A stretch of DNA of 64,000 nt from assembly GCF_949987515.2 (NCBI RefSeq), contig NC_082703.1, positions 11,060,680 to 11,124,679 of the forward strand. The letters run 5' to 3'. Positions 34,380 through 45,976 of this stretch are shown here, one piece after another. The position numbers and the translations under genes are program-made. The notes under the pieces were generated by a model. It did not search any database. It was not told the DNA's origin and saw only the letters and a list, made by a program, of their open reading frames with translations. Position 1 is the stretch's first letter; every line of letters begins with the position of its first letter. The DNA comes from Delphinus delphis. Its lineage: Eukaryota; Chordata; Mammalia; Artiodactyla; Delphinidae.

Positions 34380-34620
34380 GTACAATTGAAAGAGCGCTGG
34401 ACTTGGGGACCACAAGAGCTAGGTTCTGATTTGAGACATGACTCCAGCTGGCTGCATGACCATGAACAACTCATAGATACTTATCAGGCCTTAGTTTTCT
34501 CATCTGTTCCGTGAGAGGGCTAGACTATGAGTCTCTTTATTCCCTTTTCAATTCTGAAATGTGAATAAATCTCAAATTAGTTTAGGATGCCCATTGTAGG
34601 TGCTCAATAAATGTTAGTTC
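34380..34620 (+). mobile_element. MIR SINE
   Basis: 'ACAATTGAAAGAGCGCTGGACTTGGGG', 'GGCTGCATGACCATGAACAACTC', 'GGCCTTAGTTTTCTCATCTGTTCCGTGAGAGG', ending 'GTAGGTGCTCAATAAATGTTAGTTC'. The order and the terminal block fit MIR. Confidence 0.65.
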
Positions 34621-35055
34621 ATGTGAAGTAACAAAGTTAATAATTCAGCGTAAAAATGTTTTAAAACTATTCCTTTCAATTTGCAGTGATTTCTGCCACA
34701 TAATACGCAATGACAAAAGAAACGGAAAATGTGTATATTATAATCTCATATTTTAAAACAATGACCAAAAAGTCTATATAGCCATAGTGTGTATGTATGA
34801 ATGTACATATGTATGCGTGTATATGTGTGTGTATGTATGAGTTGTATATATCTTTAAGTATATGAGCTTGGGGAAAAAACAGATACATTCTAGGTTATTA
34901 ACTTAGTTTTTTTACTTTATTGTACATTTATGAGGTGACGGCTGATGTTGATGTAGAAAATGGAAAGAGGAAAAAGTGGAAACAAAACCAAAAAGGATAA
35001 CAATAATCAAAACTCTGCTAATCTCTCCCCACCAACCGTATTTTCTCATTTCTAT
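34621..35055. other. no gene recognised; variable TG/TA tract 34790-34852
   Basis: 34790-34852 is an impure GTAT/GTGT microsatellite. The rest is unassigned. Confidence 0.5.
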
Positions 35056-35429
35056 AAAATTACCTAGCATGATGTCACTTATATGTGGAATCTATAAAAA
35101 GGGTACTTATGAACTTATCTACAAAACAGAAATAGAGTTACAGGTGTAGAAAACAAACTTATGGTTACCAGGGGATGGGGGACAAGGAACAAATTGGAAG
35201 ATTAGGATTGACATATACATACTACTATATATAAAATAGGTAACTAATAAGGACCTATTGCATAGCACAGGGATCCCTACTCAATACCCTGTAATGGCCT
35301 ATATGGGAAAAGAATCTAAAAAAGAGTGGATATATGTATATGTATAATTGATTCACTTTGCTATACACCTGAAACTAACACAAAATTGTAAATCGACTTT
35401 ACCCCAATAAAAATTTTAAAAATTATCTA
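35056..35429 (+). mobile_element. L1 LINE 3' end, 5'-truncated, with target-site duplication
   Basis: Insert 35067-35418 from 'GCATGATGTCACTTATATGTGG' to 'CGACTTTACCCCAATAAAAATTTT'. Flanks AAAATTACCTA (35056-35066) and AAAATTATCTA (35419-35429), 10 of 11. Same subfamily as 30831. Non-coding UTR. Confidence 0.92.
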
Positions 35430-36865
35430 CTATGTATGTGCACATGTAAAGAGAAATTTTTAAAACCACTTAATTTATTGCCTTCTCCCAATTAAGAGAT
35501 TCCATCATTTTCAGGGGGGTATTTTTTATTCGGAGGCAGAAGAGTGAGTTCTGTGGGCAGCACAAACTTTGAGGACCTGCAAATCTCACCGGGATGGAAG
35601 GTAAGATGAACGTTGTCAGTATGAATGATTTATTCCTTCACTGTCTTTCATTTTACCAGCTGTTCTGATGGGCTGTAGGAATATAGAAGGTCAATAAGAG
35701 AACTGATTCAGGGCGGGGGAAGGGGCAGGGGCAGGGCAGGTGTTGCAAAGAGGACGAGTTCAAAGGTCAATGGAGCCAGGCAGCTGATGAAGAAGAAATT
35801 CAAGCAATCAACCATGAGATCCTGAATAATGAAGCCTAAAGGGGCCTGAAAACAGGGAGAGAAGAAAGGGTTCAAGACTGGAAGTACAGAAGAGGTCAAA
35901 GGGCAGGGAGAATTGAGAGGTTCTTGTTGAAAGAGCATAACAGGTACAGGCCCAGGTTATGACAAGTGGCTGAGGAGTAGATTCCTGTGGATATAAGGAG
36001 ATAAAGAAGAGGGAGATGGCAGAGCCACAAAGCTAGGCTGTTTGAGGGGTCATTCCAAGCAAATGAAGACAGCACACACGAGCACGTCAGGGACTCAAGT
36101 AAGACCATGAACCTCTTGCCTAACTCACTTACGAATGTTCATTAAGGACATTTTCACAGCCTCAGAAGTGAGTTACAAGAAGGGATACGCTGTGTGCAGC
36201 CCAATGGCAAAATCCTTCAAAGGGGCTAATTTTTTTAGACATGGTCATAAATATGGCCAATATCTGAAGATTCTGGTGGGAAAGAGGAAAGCCTCCAGAC
36301 TAACCTCCCCCCATTCTCTAACTGCATGTGTGTGTGTGTGTGTGTGCGTGCGTGTGCATTTGTGAGGGGAGGACTGCAGGGAACCACTGTCCTTGAAGGA
36401 GACCTAGGTTTCAAAGCCAGGGACAAAATGTTGAGAAGATGGAAAATTTGTTAGCAATCCAGGAATAAGAAATCTAGGCAGAGAGCCAGGTCAGCGGTAG
36501 AGGATGAGAGTGGGGCAAGCTGACCCAAAGGAGATGAAAATTGAAGTTTGCTAACCAAAAAGAGCCTAAGCTTTGCACAACGCCTGGGGCTTTTGGGGAT
36601 GAGGAAACATTATATATATAAACGATGAGCCTAAAGATTCCCCAAACTGTGTTCAAGTTGTTTTGATACTAATATTAAGGCCCCAGGGGATGGTACAACC
36701 TGGAACACTCCCTACGGCTTCAATGGTCCCCATCTGTGCTCCCTGCATTTGGGAAGGACAATGGGAAGAACTACTGTCCCCATGATTCACACAGAGTGGC
36801 CAGATAGGACGGCAGATAAGCAGCGGGAAGTGATAAGCCAGGGGAGTGGTCTGCAGCAGAGCCAA
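35430..36865. other. no gene recognised; (TG)n at 36327-36358
   Basis: 35640-36430 is purine-rich on the plus strand and gives long minus frames (35708-35938, 35896-36108). It may be an old LINE fragment but I cannot name it. 36327-36358 is a TG/CG microsatellite. Confidence 0.45.
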
Positions 36866-37230
36866 CATATCATATGATGCTGCTTATATGTGGAATCTAA
36901 AACAAGGGTACAGATGAACTTATCTACAAAACAGAAATAGAGTTACAGATGTAGAAAAGAAACTTATGGTTATGGGGTGGGGGGGACGGGGGAGGGATAA
37001 ATTGGGAGATTGGGATTGACATATACACACTACTATACATAAAATAGATAACTAATGAGAACCTACTGTGTAGCACAGGGAGCTCTACTCAGTGCTCTGT
37101 GGTGACCTAAACAGGAAGGAAATCTACAAAAGACTGGATATATGTATAGGTATTAACTGATTCACTCTGCTGTACACCTGAAACTAACACAACATTGTAA
37201 ATCAACTACACTCCAATAAAAACAAAAACA
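36866..37230 (+). mobile_element. L1 LINE 3' end, 5'-truncated
   Basis: From 'TCATATGATGCTGCTTATATGTGG' through 'GAAACTTATGGTTATGGGG' to 'CAACTACACTCCAATAAAAACAAAAACAAA'. It matches 35067 almost block by block. No clean target-site duplication was found. Confidence 0.92.
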
Positions 37231-37800
37231 AATAATGCTGAGGTGAAATGAGTAGCTGAACTACAGATGCTGGCGGAAGTCAGGTGACTTGTATTCAGCC
37301 CCAATCCTGCTGCCTATTGTAGGGACCTGAGAACCTTCCTTAAGGACCATCACCCTGCCTAGGCTACCTGCCAGAACTCCTCTCCCACCTGCCCTTAACT
37401 TTGACATGACAGCCAGGTTCATCTGTGTCATTAAAAGGTCACTGATCATTTCTTTGTAGCCCAGGTAAGGACAAAGTAGCCACGTCTGCAGGGTAGGAGG
37501 AGCTGAGGGGAAGGGAAGACTTGGAAACCATTTAAGTAACTGACATTTGGAAACTCAAGAGCTACCCTTAGCCCTTCTCCATCATATTCTGAAAATGTCC
37601 ATTAACTGTATCTGGATTTACTGAGAAGTCTGTATTTTCAGAACCTCTGTGGAGGATGAATTAATTTTTTCACTAGGAAATAGGTCAGATTGTCATATTT
37701 GTTTTTAATAGCCAGGGCAGTAAAATAATGAAAGTTTGAAAGAAATGCTTGACGGCCACTCACAGTATACTATTATTAGCCCCATGATGAAACCGCTGTA
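37231..37800. other. no gene or repeat recognised
   Basis: Unassigned. The minus frame 37261-37449 lacks a domain. Confidence 0.5.
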
Positions 37801-38000
37801 CAGCTGACCCTCGAACAGCGCAGGGGGGTTAGGGACAAGTATACCTTAGGGTCAACCCTCCACATACATGGTTCTTCTGTATCAGAGGTTACACATCTCC
37901 AGAGTCAACCAACCAAGGACGATCCTGTAGTTCCACAGTATTTACTACTGAAAAAATCCACAAGTAAGTGGCCCCACGCAGTTCAAACCCCTGTTTTTCT
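37801..38000 (+). mobile_element. Tigger2/MER2-like DNA transposon fragment
   Basis: It starts CAGCTGACCCTCGAACAGCG after a TA (37799-37800), matching the Tigger2 left end, and later has 'GTAAGTGGCCCCACGCAGTTCAAACCCCTGTTTTTC', matching the inner right end. The last bases of the right inverted repeat are missing and most of the interior is deleted. Confidence 0.75.
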
Positions 38001-39130
38001 AATTCAAAACCCTGTGTATCTGCTTTATTTGTCAATTATTTTATGTACGCTTCATTAAGGGAAACCAGTCAGTCAATCAGACTAGTACAGACAGAATCAG
38101 TTCACCTGCCCAGGCCTCAGTTTTATAACAATAAAACGGGAATAACGCCAGGAGTGTTTTACCCGACCGATCCTTGCCACAGACACCATCACCACTACCC
38201 TGCCTCTCAAACACTCACAATTGTGCACATGCGCGCACACACACACACACGCATGCACACACACGCACTTTTAAAAACTGGCAGAAATAGGAGAGCCATC
38301 CTAATTCTTGAGAGGGAGTTTTCTGGTTGCTTTATTGACTTCTTCTGAAATGAGTAACTTAAGAGGTAAAAAAGAAACTAGGCTTCCCTCTGTCTAAGGG
38401 GGTGGAGCAGAAGAGAGAGCAACAGAATGGATTTGCAGGCACAAGAGGGTGTGCGTATGTAGGGGTCAGGTATTCGTTGTGTCTTGTAAAATGAGCTGCC
38501 ATCCTTCCTGTCTAGATCCAATCAAAGCACAGGAGAGGAAAGGCGGTATTTGGTAAAATGTGCTCAGGTGGAATGTACACCAGACAGGGCCCTTTTGAGA
38601 TCATGAGCGTCAAACATTCCAGGATTAGCTAATGTTCATCAGTGAACTCCTCCCTCGAAGCACCTGGACATGGTTATGAAATGCCTCACTTCAATAAAAA
38701 GCTCCATGTTCCTCTGAAAAGTGAAACAACATGAATAGAAAGGCGTTTACTGCTTTTGAAAACGATCCCAATATAATTTTGGTATTCAGTTTTTAGAATT
38801 ATGTTTCCCAAGGTTATCCTATGACATAATAAGTAAAAACTATTATAGGTTTGAGAAGAAACTCAACAGTACTTTCATGTGCTATAAAAAGATAATTTAC
38901 AGAAAAACAAACCGAAAGTCAACAGATGGAAGGAATGCCACATGGGTAAACAGACAACATGGGAAATCCTTTCTCCACAGGAATTAGGAAGGAGTGTAAT
39001 TTACTCTCTGCTGGGGCTGCAGGGCTGTAGCAGAGTGGGGAGAGAGGGCTGAAGCACTGGGAGGGTTCAGGGAGAGTGGAGGTGCTCAGAGCAGATGTCA
39101 CCCCCTAACACAGGTGATGGTAACGATATA
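38001..39130. other. no gene recognised; (AC)n/GC-rich tract 38226-38272
   Basis: 38226-38272 is an impure CA/GCAT microsatellite that gives a histidine/threonine-rich plus frame. The remainder, including the minus frame 38919-39101, has no assignable content. Confidence 0.5.
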
Positions 39131-39814
39131 CAGTAAGTCCCCTACATATGAATGAGTTCCGAGAGTGCGTTCATTAAGTCCAACAAAGTTAGCCTAGGTA
39201 CCCAACTAACACAACTGGCTATATAGTACTGTACCGTCACAGGTTTATAATACTTTTCACACAAATAATACATAAAAAACAGAACAAAAAATAAAGAAAA
39301 CATTTTTAATCTTATAATACAGTATCTTAAAAGTACAGTAGTACAGTATAACAGCCGGCGCTTCTCAGAAGTACCAACTACATCACCGATGCTTTTACGC
39401 TTGCTTCCAGACATCCTGGGCTTGAAATAAAGATATTGTACTTGGGCTTCCCTGGTGGCGCAGCGGTTGGGAGTCCGCCTGCCGATGCAGGGGACACGGG
39501 TTCGTGCCCCGGTCCGGGAAGCTCCCACATGCCGCGGAGTGGCTGGGCCCGTGAGCCACGGCCGCTGAGCCTGCGCTCCGCAACGGGAGAGGCCACAACA
39601 GGGAGAGGCCCGTGTACCGCAAAAAAAAAAAAAAAAAATACCGTACTGTCTACAGTACTGCGAAGTATATAAAATCACAACCACTTGTAGAGGATGCAGA
39701 CACGTGACAATGTACGCCAGACACGTGAACTAACTTACGTGATCGGACATGCGAACACACGTTCGCATCTTTGAAAGTTTGCAACTTGAAGGTTCGTACG
39801 TAGGGCACTTACTG
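39131..39814. mobile_element. Tigger-type DNA transposon, internally deleted, split by a CHR SINE
   Basis: Left end CAGTAAGTCCCCTACATATG; right end reads, reversed, CAGTAAGTGCCCTACGTACG. Both are flanked by TA (39129-39130 and 39815-39816). The interior keeps A-rich, TACAGTA-rich Tigger sequence but no transposase frame. The SINE at 39444-39638 lies inside it. A small inverted pair TGCGAACACACGTTCGCA lies near 39750-39768. Confidence 0.85.
39433..39647 (+). mobile_element. short CHR SINE, 15-bp-deletion subfamily
   Basis: Body 39444-39638: GGGCTTCCCTGGTGGCGCAG at the start, 18 A at the end. It has the same 15-base body deletion as 7677. Possible target-site duplication ATATTGTACT (39433-39442) and ATACCGTACT (39638-39647), 8 of 10. 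The 180-codon minus frame across it is SINE plus transposon read-through. Confidence 0.94.
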
Positions 39815-39835
39815 TAGTCACAGCATAGGCCCTAT

Positions 39836-40473
39836 TGTTGGTAATGCTTTTTTGCTTCCTGGGAGAAAAGCCTCTCTTGTGTCAGTTACCACACTTTATG
39901 CCAGCCGGCTGCACAAGAGGCATATCCCTTAAACTAAAACCCGCTTTGCCACCCCAGCACATCTCTTTGGCATGTAGATTAGTTCGAGCTGAAAACAATC
40001 AAGGTCTAAAAAACTCAGGAAGAAATTGTGACCTTCCCCCAACGGCCTAAAAAAGAGCCTGTTGCAGGAATAGAGCTATCATCACTGATGTCTGCAAAGA
40101 ATATGGACCAGGTGTGATGGGGGAACCCCCTAGATATCAGCAGCCACTCTGGGTCCCACTGTCTCTGCAGGGCCCAGCAAACATTTATTTACCAAACATT
40201 TGCTTTTCATCTTCATGTACACTGCCCTCCTCCCTTCTGACGTCCCAAACCATTACCCGCAACATCCTCTGTTGTCTTTAGCTGAAGATGGTATTTCAAG
40301 TGAGGGTTTAGGCCATTTTGTTGAGTTACTCAGTTTTCCTGAGTCTCTCGCATGAATCCTTGTTTTTCAATTTTTGTGTGATTTTTCTCCTCTTAATCTG
40401 TTTCATGTCAATTAAATTCTTAGACCAGCCAGAGCACTTAGAAGGGAAGAGGAAAAGTTCTTCCTCCCTAACA
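39836..40473 (+). mobile_element. probable ERV solo LTR
   Basis: Starts TGTTGGTAATG and ends CTCCCTAACA. The inside has the layout of an LTR: 'CTCAGGAAGAAATTGTGACC', 'CACTGTCTCTGCAGGGCCCAGCAAACATTTATTTACC' and a U5-like end 'TTCTCCTCTTAATCTGTTTCATGTCAATTAAATTCTTAGACCAGCC'. It is a different family from 26894 and 48046. Start and end are estimates. No viral genes are attached. Confidence 0.6.
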
Positions 40474-41642
40474 GCCCAATTTGATATTGCTGTACAGGTA
40501 AGAAAAAAGAAAATGCTGATTCTTCCTGGGTTTAGCAAACTCAGGAAACCACTTCCTCTGGTATAATACAAGGGCAGCTGCACCTTCAGAGACAGGATCT
40601 ACTAAATGAAGGCAGGAAGTCAGGTAAATACCTACTGAGTAGGTACATCACATCTCATGTCCTGTTCTAGACGCCACGGAACAATACAGTCAGGGTCTCT
40701 GCTCTTGTGGAGCGTACGTTCTAACAATGACGTAACGAAGCCAACAAAAACAGTGACCTTTACTTTATATTGGCTCTTTGGGAACAAGGTGAAGGGAGCC
40801 AAATATGAAGCTGATTTGTCAACACTCCCCTTTCCTTCACCCCCAGCAGATCATTTCCCAGGTCAACGATGACCTTCCCAGCTGCTCAACCCTCCTCAAC
40901 AGGCACTCCCGACAGCCAATAATAATTCGTCAGTGTCAGCCCATGAAAACCTAATCCGGAGTTATCTAACATTTGACAGACACACCTATTGTTTACCCAT
41001 CCTCTTTTATTTTTGGTTTTTTCTTTTTTATTATTTGTTGGAAAATGTGAAACTCCTTAATCCTAGCTGTACTGGAGGAAAACAGCAAAAGGGAAAGATG
41101 TGGCTGTCCTCTAGGCGGTGTTTGACAAGGGATTTGGAAGAACACAGGGATTAGAGCCAGTCTGGTTCACAGCCCTGGAAACAATTTAACCTGAAAGCTA
41201 AGCCTCCAGGTTGCGGACCCAGGGCCTGCCGTACAAACATTTTCATTCTCTTCCAACATTTTCCTCACACTGATGTTTTCTGGGAGGGTCTGCAGCTTTA
41301 ACAACTGTGACCAGTGTCTTACAAATGGCACTCACGTGCTTTGGACATTGTCCTCAATCCAAGGCGTGGCTGGCCATTTACTCTTTGAGTATCTTCTCTT
41401 GGGCTCTGACTGGTTTTGCTAGGGGTGGCGACTGGCTGCCCTGCTCATTGGTGGCTTCTTGGCTACGGTGGAATCTTGTCTCCATGGCAGCACCCCCTTC
41501 TTACTGCCACTCTGTGACACTCCACAGAACAGCTGGCTGCCACCTATGCCTTCCTCACCTTGTCCCTGGTTTTTATGGAACTGTGGATGCCTGACCACAT
41601 GCTAACACTTTAACCACATTCCCTGCTTGGATCTCTGGAAGC
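40474..41642. other. no gene recognised; short L2 3' end at 40610-40765
   Basis: 40610-40765 resembles the reverse of the L2 3' terminus ('CATGTCCTGTTCTAGACGCCACGGAACAATACAGTCAGGGTCTCTGCTCTTGTGGAGC'), minus strand, moderately clear. The rest is unassigned. Frames at 40933 and 41307 lack domains. Confidence 0.55.
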
Positions 41643-41714
41643 TATGGGGTTGGCCAAAAAGTGCGTTCGGGCTTTTCCGGAAAAGCCCGAACGCACTTTT
41701 TGGCCAACCCAATA
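41643..41714. mobile_element. mariner-type MITE, 68-bp near-perfect spacerless palindrome
   Basis: Element 41645-41712 between TA at 41643-41644 and TA at 41713-41714. Left arm 41645-41678 and right arm 41679-41712 are complementary at 33 of 34 positions (only the second base fails), and no spacer remains. The arms are the same sequence type as 33840 and 62749 but lack the unpaired middle. Confidence 0.95.
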
Positions 41715-41744
41715 CTTATCAAGGCCTCTGTCCTTGCTACTGGG

Positions 41745-42751
41745 TTTTTTTTTTTTTACACCTTTATTGGAGTATAATTGCTTTACAATGGTGTGTTAGT
41801 TTCTGCTTTATAACAAAGTGAGTCAGTTATACATATACATATGTTCCCATATCTCTTCCCTCTTGCGTCTCCCTCCCTCCCACCCTCCCTATCCCACCCC
41901 TCTAGGTGGTCACAAAGCACCAATCTGATCTCCCTGGGCTATGCGGCTGCTTCCCACTAGCTATCTACCTTACGTTTGGTAGTGTATATATGTCCATGCC
42001 TCTCTCTCACTTCAACCCAGCTTACCCTTCCCCCTTCCCTTATCCTCAAGTCCATTCTCTAGTAGGTCTGTGTCTTTATTTCTGTCTTACCCCTAAGTGC
42101 TTCATGACATTTTCTTTTTTTAGATTCCATATATATGTGTTAGCATACGGTATTTGTCTTTCTCTTTCTGACTTACTTCACTCTGTATGACAGACTCTAG
42201 GTCCATCCACCTCACTACAAATAACTCAATTTCGTTTCTTTTTATGGCTGAGTAATATTCCATTGTGTATATGTGCCACATCTTCTTTATCCATTCATCC
42301 AATGATGGACACTTAGGTTCCTTCCATGTCCTGGCTATTGTAAATAGAGCTGCAATGAACATTTTGGTACATGACTCTTTTTGAATTATGGTTTTCTCAG
42401 GGTATATGCCCAGTAGTGTGGTTGCTGGGTCGTATGGTAGTTGGATTTTTAGTTTTTTAAGGCACCTCCATACTGTTCTCCATAGTGACTGTACCAATTC
42501 ACATTCCCACCAGCAGTGCAAGAGTGTTCCCTCTTCTCCACACCCTCTCCAGCATTTATTGTTTCTAGATTTTTTGATGATGGCTGTTCTGACCGGTGTG
42601 AGATGATATCTCATTGTAGTTTTGATTTGCATTTCTCTAATGATTAATGATGTTGAGCATTCTTTCATGTGTTTGTTGGCAATCTGTATATCTTCTTTGG
42701 AGAAATGTCTATTTAGGTCTTCTGCCCATTTTTGGATTGGGTTGTTTTTGA
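41745..42751 (-). mobile_element. L1 LINE, 5'-truncated, about 1.0 kb
   Basis: The poly-A tail appears as T13 at 41745-41757. The 3' UTR is 41758-42119 and the end of ORF2 is 42120 to about 42751. The 5' break falls inside ORF2 near the codons for NNPIQKW. No convincing target-site duplication was found: the flanks are CTACTGGG and CCACTGCC. Well preserved, so it is one of the younger L1 copies here. Confidence 0.95.
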
Positions 42752-42770
42752 CCCACTGCCCAGCTTTCAC
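42120..42770 (-). pseudogene. L1 ORF2 C-terminal fragment, open frame
   Basis: 216 codons uninterrupted on the minus strand, of which about the last 205 are L1 ORF2 and the first few come from flanking DNA. It includes [33 protein letters not shown], the cysteine-rich motif [18 protein letters not shown] (C-x3-C-x7-H-x4-C), [12 protein letters not shown] and [17 protein letters not shown], ending THIYGI at a TAA. Endonuclease and reverse-transcriptase domains are absent, so it has no transposition function. The natural ORF2 stop appears to be kept. Confidence 0.93.
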
Positions 42771-44639
42771 TCCTGGCTGTTGGTGTTATAATACCTGACT
42801 GCTCAGACTGCTTCAGACTCCACTGTCTCAGCCTCTCCAGACCTAAGTATGCCTCACCGCCCAAGGCCTAGTGCTAATGTACTTAGACATCTCCTCTTCT
42901 TTTGAGTTACTTCCCATGTTTCCGGGAAAAGAAGGGGTGCAGTGTGGGGAGAGGAAGAGAAGGAGGAAGAGGGAGAGGAAGGGGAAAGGGAGGAAGGAGA
43001 AATAATTTCACACAACTGAGGTCCTACAGCTATGTGCCCACTAGTCAGATCATTCTCGTTTCTTTAAGCTTTCAACTGTTTGGCCTTCCTTTGTATAAAG
43101 TGCCGAGGTTCATCCCCAGCCTGATTTGCCAACACACTCCTGAAGCACCTCTCTAACCCATCAGATAGCACATAATCACTAAATACAAGTTAATTTCAAT
43201 ATTATCCAAAACAAAACATAATTAGCAACGCAATGTGCTGTGAAGATTATAAAAAGCGTTCAAAAGCCAAGTATAAATGCGTTTGAATTATCTGTGGTTT
43301 AGGAGTATTTGTGCCACTGTTCCTCTCCATGAGGCAGAACCAGCGTTGACTTTAGCTATGATTTCATGGTCTATAACCACCACCATTGAGAACTGGGGAT
43401 GGACTGCAGTTCTGTTCAAATATTGCATGAATCTTCTTCAGTATCAACATTTACTCAACCGCCTTCTTCTAATGAGAGCCCACATCTATGTGACTTCAAC
43501 GTGATAGACACAGGCTAGTCTCCCTAGATCCAGAATGTACCAAATATATTCAGTGGGAAAATGCAGTTCAGACATGGCTTCCAAGATTCAAATGTATTAA
43601 GCAACTCCCTTAAGACGCACTGTGCAGTGAATCGCAGTGAGAAAACTACAATAACGAACACTAGGAGAAATATTTCAAACACAGGGAGGCACAATTTCAA
43701 ATAATGGGACAAAGCTACACACCAGCCTAATGTGCAGCCTTCAAAGATGGGGAGTCTCTTCTTGAATTTGGGCTATTAAGTGCCTTCATGAAGGGCCCTT
43801 GAAGTAGAAAGTCTTGTGTAATTTTTCTGTAGACAGTTTTAAGGACAATGATAAATATGTTTCTAATGTTAATGCCTTTGCCAGATTATTGCCCCAGAAT
43901 GCAAAAGCAGGTCTAGGAAAGATGATGAGACCCCCTGAATCTTTGTGGCGTAGGTCCATAAAATTCACGTATGTTATAATGTAGGTAAGTTGCAGAAAGC
44001 ACAGGGTTCAGGCAAAGTTACAAAAAGCAAAGAATGTTTCGCTCCTACTGTGTTTTTTATAAAGATGAAACATGAACATGATTTTTTTAAATGCAACAGT
44101 TCAGAAAGAGCAGAATAAAAAGTAAGTCTCCTTTCCACTCTTGAATAAACAGACAAAAAAAGGCCAAAACATCTTTCTTGGAACAATGTAGAGACTGATT
44201 CTTCTTGCAGTAAACATTACCTTTTACCAAAAAATGTTCTGAGAATGATGTCTCCTTGACGGTGTGGAACAGTTTCACTGATTTATTCACATACATTTAT
44301 TGAGTGCCTACTCTGTGCTCTGCCTGATTTTTCTAGACATTTGCATTTTTCTGCTACTTCTTCCCTTTCTAGTTATGGTCCTTTGCCTCTCCTGGATGCC
44401 CAGCCATTCACCATTCTTTAGAACCAGTTCTGTCTGTGGCCAGGAAAGATAACAAGCTCTTGGTCAAAAACTCAGCCCAAGTCACTGCACCACTGGGCCC
44501 AGTTTGACCCTGTATTTTGGCCTTCATGATGGTGTTTCTGTCGTGTGCATTTTTTGTCCCAGCTATAGCTCTGCTTTATTCAAACGTGTCAATCAAAGGT
44601 TTCACGACCTGCCCAGCAGAGGATCATGTTAATCACCAT
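42752..44639. other. no gene recognised; purine tract 42935-43000
   Basis: 42935-43000 is almost all G and A on the plus strand (GAGGAAGAG units), possible triplex DNA. A short L2/MIR-like end lies near 44285-44335 ('TTTATTGAGTGCCTACTCTGTGCTCTGCC', minus). The other frames have no domains. Confidence 0.5.
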
Positions 44640-44815
44640 GTACTTTGAAGTCAGATGGCTTGGGTAGGAATATTTACTTTCTTACTCATCAGCTCTGGGC
44701 AAGTAAAAACTTCCATGGGGCTCAGTTTCCTCATCTGATAAGTGAAAAGACTATCAGTACAGACTTCCTAGTGTTAGGAGAATAAACCCATCTCTAAAGC
44801 TCTTAGCAGTGCTGT
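44640..44815 (+). mobile_element. MIR SINE
   Basis: 'TACTTTGAAGTCAGATGGCTTGGGT', 'CAGCTCTGGGCAAGTAAAAACTTCC', 'GGGCTCAGTTTCCTCATCTGATAAGTG', 'CCTAGTGTTAGGAGAATAAA' follow the MIR order. Confidence 0.65.
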
Positions 44816-45976
44816 CGACTTTCATGCACGTGGTCATGAAAAGGACTGGGGTCCAACATTGCTCCTGAAACTTACTCAACTGAGAATGAAAGACTCAGTT
44901 TAGATTTCTTCCACTGAATCTTAGTCCTATTCTAGAATCCTTTCTCTTTATAATAAGGAAGTCTCTGATCATGTTGGTTTGCCTATACCTCCAAATACGT
45001 CTACTTCATCTCTCTGCTGGTCAGGATACCCTCTTGTGTCTTCATAGGCTTCCACGATGTAGAACCCTTACTGGCATCTGTTGTCCATTTTGACAGACAC
45101 TGTGCCTCACATTGTATCCTCCTGATCAGACTTCATCCTTTGCCTTTCAGCTGTTTTTCCTGTGCTTTGCCACGATGAACATCAGTCTGGCGGCCATGTG
45201 AGTTGGAAAGACAGACAGCTCCCAGTCGGATATATCCTGCTGTTTATGCCAGAAGTCCAGGGTTCTATAGGGCATCTAATGCTCACCTGTAAGGTAACGT
45301 CACAGCCAGCCACGGTATGTGTAGGTAAGAGAATACGTAAGTTTGAAAAATCTATTTCCTCCAGTGCACTTCCTACCCATTATCAGAGGTCAAACTTACC
45401 AACAGACATCAATCTGAACTCAATTCGCTCAGACAACTCACCTATTCAGTGGCACGACTGACCTAGAGATAGGTTATGGAAATAATGCCCACTGCCAAGT
45501 TCTCTCAACCAGTGACCTCCCCCAGCTTTGGTGGCAGGCTATGGTTTACAGAGCTACAGATGGGAGACCCCTGATAGTGGAAGGTACGATAAAAGCACAA
45601 ACTGTTTCATTTTCTCGAGTTTCATGGCTGGAAAATGAAACTACAAAGTGTATGTTTTACCAAGCTGAAAGGAGCCAAGTCTAACACCTTGGAGAATGAA
45701 GTAAAAAGATTTCTTTAGCAAAGAGAAGGAGGTGATATACAATTGTCTATGGTAAATAAAAACTGGCTCACCTTATTTGGATTTTAAAAGCCACCATACA
45801 AGTGGGAATATTAAGGTACTTTATACATCACAATTTAGATTATGCAGTAATTATTCATTATATTGGCTCACAAAGTGTTACTATCTTACTTGTACCCAGA
45901 GGCAGGAGTGGATTCTAAGGCCATCCAAAATTTTAAAAATCAGATATTCAAACCAGTAAAATTAAAAAAAAATAAT
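44816..45976. other. no gene or repeat recognised
   Basis: Unassigned. The plus frame 45162-45461 (99 codons) has no known domain, and no splice pattern supports it. Confidence 0.5.

Noticed and set aside
38163..38275. Histidine- and threonine-rich peptide in the plus frame 37968-38348
   Set aside because: Produced by CAC/ACAC microsatellite sequence at 38226-38272 and nearby CA-rich DNA.
39142..39684. 180-codon minus-strand open frame, the second longest in the window
   Set aside because: It runs through a short CHR SINE and Tigger sequence. Its R/G/P-rich middle recurs in every SINE copy, so it is not a gene.
41745..42770. Target-site duplication for the 1-kb L1
   Set aside because: Flanks CTACTGGG and CCACTGCC share only a few bases, so the insertion boundary at the 5' end stays approximate.
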